From positions 434,001-498,000 of the forward strand of contig JADANN010000466.1 in assembly GCA_018806985.1 (NCBI GenBank): 64,000 bases of DNA. Reading direction: 5' to 3'. Below, one piece after another: positions 56,216 to 64,000 of this stretch. The position numbers were made by a program, and so were the translations under genes. Every line of letters starts with the position of its first letter. The first letter of the stretch is position 1. Origin of the DNA: Angiostrongylus vasorum (Eukaryota > Nematoda > Chromadorea > Rhabditida > Metastrongylidae). Below the pieces are notes generated by a model. It was not told where the DNA came from. It saw nothing but the letters and a program-made list of their open reading frames with translations, and ran no database searches.

Positions 56216-56689
56216 TGTCAAGCACTACTGTTAACACCACATAGCTCTAGATTTCATGCCCTATTTGAAAGAGGTGCATCATCCTCAGATAAGGCAATTT
56301 TTAACACATTTAAAGGTCATCTAATCCTACCGTGTTAATAAATATCTAGAGTTTCACCAGCTGTAGATACAACACATCATGAATACCATGATTTCGATAA
56401 GACCCTCATTGAATCTGCATGAAATAGGTTCCATTATGGATTCTTGAAACTAAAGAAGAACCATATGACATAACTCAGTTGTTTTCTAGGTAGCCGCTGG
56501 ACGATTTTTAGCTTATAACGTAGAACATTATGACCATTACAGATTGATGTCTTTGAATTATTCAGCATAACACAAGGATCAAAGACGTTTGTTGATTGTT
56601 CACGCCGTCGCTAAATGAAAGTGGATCCAGCAAAGTATTAGCGATTGGTAATGAAAATATTCCCATTTGGCTATATTTGCTCCACTGGC

Positions 56690-56790
56690 TGACCCACTGG
56701 GACTGAGTAGAGAGCTGTGAAGAAGATGAACACGTCGAATCATTAGCTGAATAAATGTTTGCTAACAACCTTGTGTTAGTCCATTGATTA
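56690..56790 (+). mobile_element. Retrozyme-like fragment
   Basis: A decayed motif at 56711-56752 (TGTGAAGA, CACGTCGAATCATTAGCTGA) and the tail TGCTAACAACCTTGTGTTAG. No functional core remains. Confidence 0.45.
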
Positions 56791-56850
56791 AAAAAAGGTA
56801 CAATGAACAGAAAGCGTTTTGGACATAAATTCAGCTATTAATATAAAAAT

Positions 56851-57100
56851 AAAACGATAAAGCTGTCGGCGTTGATCAATCCCTTAGGGGATACGCCATG
56901 CATTTGACTTCATCAAGCATCGCTGGAGGTGAATGAATGGATGTCTAGGCTATACGATGACTCGCGGTGGCCTACCGATGTATCGAGCCAATGCTGCTAT
57001 GCTCCCAGACAAGTCTGTTACCAATTTGCCGACCCCGGAGGGGCCGGGATCGAACCCATGGGCATTGCAACGCTCTTCGGACCACTGCGCCGCACCCGCA
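56851..57100 (-). mobile_element. SINE-A, left arm of an inverted pair
   Basis: Minus-strand copy facing the plus-strand copy at 57168-57452, with 67 bp between their heads. No target duplication was recognised. Confidence 0.8.
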
Positions 57101-57167
57101 CACGTGATGCTATGCAGTGCGCAACTCTGGATTCAAAGGAATTAGTTCCTATTAGGCGTGATGTTTC

Positions 57168-57452
57168 AGGCGCCTGTAGCACAGTGGTTAGAGGTGCCTT
57201 GCAACACACGTGCTGGGTTTTTGCGATCCGGCATCCATGGCCCACGAAGCCTTCCATTCCTTCGGGGTCGACGAATTGGTACCGAACCTGTCTACGTGGA
57301 GAGCACCACTGACTCGATACATCGGTAGGCCACCGCGAGTCATTGTAAAGGCCAGATTTGCATTCAATAACCTCCAAACGATCCTTGATGAAGTCGAATG
57401 CATGGCGCACTCCCCACGTATTAATCAACCCCGACTGCTGTATCCGTTGTCA
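57168..57452 (+). mobile_element. SINE-A, right arm of an inverted pair
   Basis: The head reads GGCGCCTGTAGCACAGTGGTTAGAGG, closer to a functional tRNA A box than most copies. It ends in a divergent tail near 57452. Confidence 0.8.
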
Positions 57453-58020
57453 CTTATTCGAAGGTATAATCCCTAAATGTTCTGTCTAGAGGTAGAAACC
57501 GAAAAAATCCAATCTAAGAAGTTCAAAACAAATACGATCACGATGACATGCCATTATGAAGAATATGACCAGACAACAGATTTCGTCATTTGAACTAAAA
57601 CTTGTGTCTTCTTCGCAATAAGATGATGTCAGCACTGACACCATACATTTCCCATCTAATCAAGATTTGAATCTTATTGGAAATAACAAGAGTTCTCCCA
57701 CAAGTTGTGGAATGAACTTGAGTCGTCATTTAACATACATAATGTGTAATCTGCATTTCGTGACGACATCTGCTTACTTACCGTATCCCCCAGTTCCAGC
57801 ATGTGTGATGAGGAGTTGGCCCGTAGAGGTGTTGGAGCGTTTACCTTTGTAGGTTCTTTGGCTTACACGAGATTGTCTGAGTGTCTCAGCTAAGGGGATA
57901 ATCTCTTCCAAACTGTTTGTTATCACATTGTATCCCCTCTCATTAGTTGCTCTTTGCCGTCTTGATGTCTCTGATACGGAATAAACTGGGAGTCACATCC
58001 AGAATTAGAAGGCTTTGCGT

Positions 58021-61000
58021 ATGCCATCGTACTCGGAGCCACCGACCCCGTTACGTGATGACGACTGTCTCTATGCTTCACTAGAAACCAGCTCCTGTGA
58101 TGACATTAAACATATCCAGTCCTATGTGAAGGTCAGTTGCATCATCTTCGATCTCTGTGTCGATGTATGTATGAATTCATATTGATGTTTTTAGTCAGAA
58201 GTCCTCATTTCTGCCCGTTATAACTGTTTGCGGAAAAAACGTGAAGAGATTGCCAGGTTCTTGAAGAACCACGCAAACGATGACCTTAGCAGTCATATTA
58301 GTAAGTTCTTAGTATCGCCGTCATGTTCTAAGTTCTTAGTATCGTCATTATGTTCTAATTACTTGGTATCATCGTTATGTTCTGTGGGAGTGTTATCAGG
58401 TTTTTCATTCCTGTTACGCTTTGAGAGTTTAAACCTATGGTGGTTGGTTAGCAAAGTGTAGCACAATACTTCTTGTGGTTGTTTCAGCACTTGTCAAGCG
58501 TTTCCTTATAGGCAGTCTCCGATGTTTTGCGAGATCAAACGGTGGTCTTATACTCGATCATTATCGAGCTCAAATTTGGCCAGTGCTGGCACACCGCCTT
58601 GTAACCTCTGCTGAAGGCGAGAATGTAGACGACTACGATAGCGCTTCTTTTATGTCTGAATCCAACTCAGTGGCATCGTCGTTAACTCCGGACACGGTAT
58701 GATCGAAAGTAAATCAGTTTTACACTCTTTTATGTTCGTTGTTTGAAAATTTTGTAATCAAATTGCCTTTCTAAAAGTTACTATGCGCTCTTGGATGGAA
58801 GCTTGTTTAGATGGAAACTGAGGAAGAAGAGCGTTTACGCAAACATCCGGAATGGCATCAGGTTCAATTTGCCTTTCTATGTATTAATATTTATGCATCG
58901 CGTCTACTTCGCCTTTCTAAATACTACTTTTTGTAGTTACTTTTTATTTGCTACCTATTTTTTTTTTTCATGGCAGGGTATTATGTGGAATACAACCGCA
59001 GTGATGCTGCGGTATTTGCAGAACTCCAGAACGCGGGTGTCTGCGGTGAGGATCGAACCCACTATTACCCTTTTCGGGGGCTAACGTGTTCACGACCACA
59101 CCATGCGGGTCCTTTGTTTCGTCTTTCTGTCAGCCGTGTTTAAACCTATAGGTACTATCAGCAATCACCCATCAACGAGACTGATCTGGGGACCACAAAT
59201 TGGCATTGGACCCAGTTAATCTGAAGCTGCATTACCTCCGGAATGGGTAGTAGCAGGTCCGGTCCACACCGCAGACACGTGAGGTCCGGACTTCTGCAAA
59301 TATCGCAGCCTCATTGTGGTTATATTATTTTGTCTCCTTTTAGGCATATGTAGTGTTCTTTCCGTAACTGCTACTTATTTTGAGATCCACCACACTTACT
59401 TTTGAATAATTTGATAGTAGGACAAGCATTTATGACGAGTTTGTCTTTGTTTCTCTGCACGATATTCTATTATCCTATGTCTTTTCACGACAAAATTATA
59501 CTTATTAGCTTCCAGAAAAACATGTATTCCCCCCTTTGCAGGTTGAACTAGATGTGCACAGAACTCTAGCAAGATTTCCACCCAACATATCTGATGATCG
59601 GCGATCTACTCTTCAATGTCAACTTACACCATTAATTATTCGAGTGCTTCGCACGAATCCTCGTTTTCGATACTACCAAGGTTTTTTTCCATCCTGTGAA
59701 TTAATTATTTGTTTCCTAGACATTGATATAGTAGTTTAAGGTTTTCATGACGTCTGTCTCACTGTTCTTTTGGTTTGCGGTGCTAAAACGGCTTTCGAAG
59801 TTTGTCGAAGCCTCGCTCACTATGGGCCTTTTCGTTCATATCTGTTGAAGTCACTAGAAGAAAGTGTTCTAAAGGAGTTGGAATTTTTGTGAGTTTACTG
59901 TTCTATAAGCTGGGTTTGTTTCGTTCTTTCTAAGAACTTGTTTGCTTCATAATGCAAAACATCGTGGCTTGATGAATTCCTCATGGGACTTTTCTTAGAT
60001 ATGTTATTCTATCGCGAGTAGACCCACATTTGGAACGGGTATTACGAGAAGTGCGCTTGGGTACCATGTTCGCCCTTAGCTGGCCACTTACTTGGTTTAG
60101 TCACTCACTTAACGAATACCAACAGGTGTGTTGTACAGCATGTTTGCATTTCTGCATCTAAGCATTAATGAAATGGGCGCTTGTAGCTAGCACAGTGGTC
60201 GGAGGCGCCCTGCAATATACATGGGATTGACCTCGGCTCCCAAGGCTCACCAAGCCTTCCATCCCTCCGGGGTGGGCAAATTGGTACCAGACTTGTCAGA
60301 GAGTATAGCTGCTCTGATTCGGTGCATCGGTAGGCCACCTTGAGTCATTGTAAAAGCCAGATTTGCATCCAATCACCTCCGATGCTTAATGAAGTCGAAT
60401 GCATGGCGCATCCCTCATGGATTGATCAGAGCTTTATTATCCTTTTTAAGCATTATTGAATGGCGTAGTACGTACATATGCTTACTAGTCAAGTTATTCT
60501 CTCGTTTCGCGAAGTTGAATGGTCGGCTAGCAGCTGTGTTGCAATTTACAGATTGTACGGTTCTTCGATGTATTTCTCGCCTCACCTCCTTTAACCCCAA
60601 TATACGTATCTGCTGCAATTGTTCTTAAAAGGAAATCTGCAATACTAACATGTGACCGGTAATAATTTTTGTTTGTTTGAATTTTTCGTCTTGTGAAAAA
60701 GTTAGTTGTGAACAAGAATGGACAGTAGCCATAATACTGAGTAACTGAGGATATCTCCCAACACGGATCTAACTCTATTCGACCATTCTCATCCTTTCTA
60801 GCGAAATGCCTGTGATTCATCAGTTATTGTCAACGATGCCACATGAACTGCATCTGGATGCTATCTTATCAGATTCGTTATATCTTGCATCGCTTATGCC
60901 ACCTTTAGCCTTGAGAACAGAATTCCTACGAATTTACAAGCAGAGAGTAAGTTCCTTACCCCGTACTTTGACAGATATTGTATTGCTCTTTTAGATTAAA

Positions 61001-61162
61001 CGACAACTCACTGTTGTACCTGATTTCTAGGTCAGTACACCAAATTTGAACCGTGAATGGGGTTCTGTGTCGAGGTATGCCATTACCATGGTTGCGGCAG
61101 TTGGTATCGCAGGAGCTGCATACTATCTTAACATGGGTGGGAGGTTCTCGTTCTCAGTGTGA
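58021..61162 (+). CDS. tbc-20: TBC1D20-type RabGAP with C-terminal membrane anchor, 10 exons
   Basis: Exons: 58021-58131, 58195-58300, 58488-58696, 58811-58861, 59542-59680, 59741-59888, 59999-60125, 60552-60658, 60802-60946, 61031-61162. All junctions are GT..AG and phases close to 424 aa (human TBC1D20 is 403). The family accelerates GTP hydrolysis by Rab1 (and acts with Rab18) at the ER. The TBC domain runs from about residue 73 to 350. It contains LDVHR with the arginine finger at R166, YYQG with the catalytic glutamine at Q205, and GTMFALSWPLTWF in exon 7. The last exon encodes a hydrophobic span at about 397-414, matching the ER tail anchor of the family. Exon 8 was found by its acceptor and the motif LASPPLTPIY. 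Intron 4 holds a family C pair and intron 7 a SINE-A copy with target duplication. A possible trans-splice acceptor CCAG lies 20 bases before the ATG. Confidence 0.93.
58935..59335. repeat. Family C, head-to-head pair in TBC1D20 intron 4
   Basis: Antisense arm 58940-59230 (CATGGCAGGGTATTATGTGG) and short sense arm 59235-59325 (GCAGACACGTGAGGTCCGG, ATATCGCAGCCTCATTGTGG). Confidence 0.65.
60173..60446 (+). mobile_element. SINE-A in TBC1D20 intron 7
   Basis: TAAGCATTAATGAA (60159-60172) and TAAGCATTATTGAA (60447-60460), one mismatch in 14. It is inserted about 50 bp after the donor of exon 7. Confidence 0.85.
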
Positions 61163-63798
61163 TTTTGTGATTGTTCCATTTGGTGGGTTAAATACGTACT
61201 GAGCGGAAATATGCCGCCATACTGATATATGGGTATTATGTGCAGTAATTTCCTCGTTGTAGTAGATTTGCTATCTGCATGTCGGGCTTCCTTCTTTGTC
61301 TAACTTCTACTGGATTTATGTAAGATCGCATTGTAGAGCTCAGTGTCTTTCACCCAGAGCATAGTAGAGCTATATCCGACATGTATCACCGCCAATTCGC
61401 TGCACACTTGCCTATATGCCCTTCCATTTGGCGTCGCTATATATCAGAGCAAGATCTGAAGCTTGTCTCAAAAGCAGCAAAGTGCCGGAAGCAGCCATAT
61501 ACAGTGAGCCGGCAGAACTTATTTTCCCCACTGATGTTGGTTTTGCCAAACCAGTTATTTTTTATGAGTGGACGTACTGGTATTAAGTAATCATTCGAAC
61601 ACAACGCCTATTTACCTTTTGTTCGTTGTTCTAAATGCACGCTTCCACATACATTGATGGAAATGGGATCTACTACAAACTAAGAAATTAAGCGCGCATA
61701 AGAGGTCTTTGGGACAGAAATTGTCTTCCAAAGTACTGCCTCAGTTTCCCTTCAGTGAATTTTCATTGTTGTAACAACTTTAAAAATAACATGTTAAAAG
61801 CGTCTTCTCATATTTGAAAAGGCCTACAATTGTAAATAATCTTCAGATGTTTTAGTGCAATGTATTTTCCCATCGTATAAATTACCAGTTATTGAACTGG
61901 TCCACATATCTTCCTTGCTACCCCTATTTGGTTTCTGCGGTTTTACAAGTACTAATGCTCAAAAAATGTAGAGCGATCATTCCTATAGGATCCTAGTCTA
62001 AGACTTTCACGTTTTTCTGTTCATTGGAGGTTTGTTCGAAGTCTCCAGATTTTCACAGAAAGCAGTTGTCTTCGTAACGAAATAAATATTACCTGTCACA
62101 TTCGCAAAATGAAGATTTCATGAAAGAAAACATTAGACCTAAAATCGAAGAACAGTATTGAAACTATTTACACTCAACAATAACAATATCGAACAACAAG
62201 AACCCAACTTAATTACATAGAGAATTCGCGACGATACTGGCTTTTTCTATAATTACCGACAATTTTCGATGGTTATAGTACTTGGCGGCCCGAAGGCAAC
62301 AGAAGCAACGTATTTCACAGTGTCTATTTACCTATCTATCTGTGTACCTTTTTTTGGCAACATAATGACGACGACGCCTAGCTTTGTAGGGCATGTGCGC
62401 GGAAAGTAGCTGAATCACTGGTGATGAACTTCATAAGGACGGCTTACTAGATCAGGGAGAACACATCTACATTTATAACTGCTACTATGAAAATTGGTTA
62501 AGTGGAGAACTCACCCATGGAACATGCAGGAAAACCGGAGTGACCTTTTCAAACAAGTCATCCACCAGAAGCCAAAGACTAGACAATTAAACGCTTAACA
62601 GAATGAACAAAAGAGATCACGATGTCGACTTTCCACGACGAGCCCACTTCCGCCAACTCTTCAAAGTTGGCAGTCGTAGGAAGCCACAATTAGGAATAAC
62701 TACACGTGGGCACTAGTATTGTACTATTATAAGAACTATATGGGTGTCATGACTTCATGACTGGTGAGAGAAATAGGTTGTGAAACTATGGTAGGAGGTA
62801 ATAAGCTGTGATCTTAAGAGTATATAGAAGCGTCAAGTTTAAAAAACAAAACTGTAAATTAGATATTTCACAGTAAAACGCTTACTATGTCACTGTGAGC
62901 TTATGAGGATAACAGTTAGGACTATGTAATGTTCGCAAAGACACTGCGAAAACATTGGTGAACGAGCAATGTGTTCATTTTACCGTGGAGACATTTTTAT
63001 CTTTAATGTGCGAATAGCTTCCGAAAATATATTGCTGAGAATAAGTGATATATGACTAACGCCGGCCACGACTTATGTCGTCGCCGATGTCTTAAAGTTG
63101 AAATGCTAGACTTTTGACCATGATTCACACATAGTAGGCTGGATCGTCGCGAATTTGTTAACAATTGAGCAACAAAAGAGGACAACATATCTAAAGTAAT
63201 GCGTTTTTGATCCATTGTGCAACCGCTGCATTTTCGACCATAATTTGGTCATAGTTTGACCATCCAAATTCCTCCTCTACAGATAAGTCTTCTAGAGTCT
63301 TTAACAACTCATCAACCTCCTTATCGCCCTCATCACTTCGCCATAATGAAGATCTAAAGCACTTGTTAAACCCTAGGTTTTTTATTTACACATGCTCTAC
63401 ACCCGAATAGAAGAGACCTACCTATGAATTTTTATTGATGCTGCCAAGTAAGCTTGTACTAAATCAAAATCTCTTCTGGTCTTCAGTACCTAAAAACACT
63501 CGACTAAGAGTTATAAAACCACAGTACTTAGCACCACATGATTGTAAGTGCTTCTATGGGTACTCACAAATGAAGCATTTATATGAGGTAAATTTGAGTT
63601 TACGTAGCGTTTACGTAGCGCGTACCAGTGGTAGCAGCGCGTCAAACACAACCAGATGATGATCGTGTACTTACACCAAGATGCAGATGGGTACAGGGTA
63701 TGGCGACAGCATAATTCTATGCATAAATGACTTACTTTCTGTATGTACGTAGACATACTTATGGATGTGTTCATGGGTGTACTTCCACATATAAACGT
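61163..63798. other. Downstream region of TBC1D20, nothing recognised
   Basis: Short ORFs only (for example 61381-61590 and 63435-63659). No conserved motif, no repeat of the described families until the SINE-A at 63799. Confidence 0.4.
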
Positions 63799-64000
63799 TA
63801 AAGGATAAAGCTCCTGGCGTTGATCAATCTCTTCAAACCCTGAGGGATTGGCTATGCTTTCGACTTTTTTATGCATCTTTAGAGGTGTATTGACTGAGTG
63901 CATATCTGGCCTAATGCAATGACTCGCGGTGGCCTACCGATGTATCGGGCCAGTGCCCCTATCCTCGCAGACAGGTCTGGAACTAATTTCCCCACCCCGG
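63799..64000 (-). mobile_element. SINE-A, cut by the window end
   Basis: Tail and body only: AAAGGATAAAGCTCC, the TTGATCAATC stretch and ATGACTCGCGGTGGCCTACC. It carries a small insertion (CTTCAAACC) compared with other copies. Confidence 0.75.

Noticed and set aside
1..64000. CRISPR array, bacterial operons, rRNA genes, spliced-leader RNA gene
   Set aside because: None was seen. The sequence is eukaryotic, with introns and SINEs.

Overview
The window is nuclear DNA of a nematode, most likely a strongylid such as a hookworm. Three lines of evidence support this. Spliced host genes with many short exons read as nematode-type proteins. The introns end in the TTTTCAG-type acceptors usual in nematodes. 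The main retrotransposon is an RTE-1-like element of the kind abundant in strongylid genomes. The species is inferred, not proven.

Three host genes could be assembled exon by exon, with canonical GT..AG splice sites and reading phases that close exactly. (1) Minus strand, 19141 to 11384: a delta-9 acyl-CoA desaturase of the FAT-5/6/7 family, 8 exons, 338 aa, all three histidine boxes present. (2) Plus strand, 32879 to 52994: a peroxisomal acyl-CoA oxidase of the ACOX3 type, 19 exons, 667 aa, ending in the peroxisomal signal SKL. (3) Plus strand, 58021 to 61162: a TBC1D20-type RabGAP, 10 exons, 424 aa, with catalytic Arg and Gln and a C-terminal membrane anchor. Genes 1 and 2 are divergent and about 13.7 kb apart. 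One makes monounsaturated fatty acyl-CoA; the other starts peroxisomal beta-oxidation.

The rest is dense repeat. From the left: 1-11 kb holds an old RTE remnant, tRNA-derived SINEs, a dead mariner copy, and a nearly full-length but frameshifted RTE (about 7640-11055) preceded by an inverted copy of its own 3' end. 11-19 kb is the desaturase gene with a 4 kb repeat-filled intron. 19-33 kb is intergenic repeat. 33-53 kb is the oxidase gene, whose introns carry SINEs and antisense RTE remnants. 53-58 kb is intergenic. 58-61 kb is the RabGAP gene. 61-64 kb is mostly featureless and ends in a SINE.

Five main repeat families were delimited by eye. SINE-A is about 260-300 bp with a tRNA-like head; seven copies have 9-16 bp target-site duplications. 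SINE-B is about 340 bp with a clear B box. Family C is a ~305 bp tRNA-like monomer often found as tandem or head-to-head inverted copies. Family D is about 385 bp and of unknown class. The fifth is a ~360-nt unit that carries a hammerhead-ribozyme-like motif and looks like a metazoan retrozyme.

The hammerhead-like family is the most unusual content. One copy (2012-2452) sits inside an RTE remnant, is flanked by an 11-bp near-duplication, and has terminal direct repeats that each contain the motif. This is the architecture expected if a circular or multimeric ribozyme-bearing RNA had been reverse transcribed into the genome.
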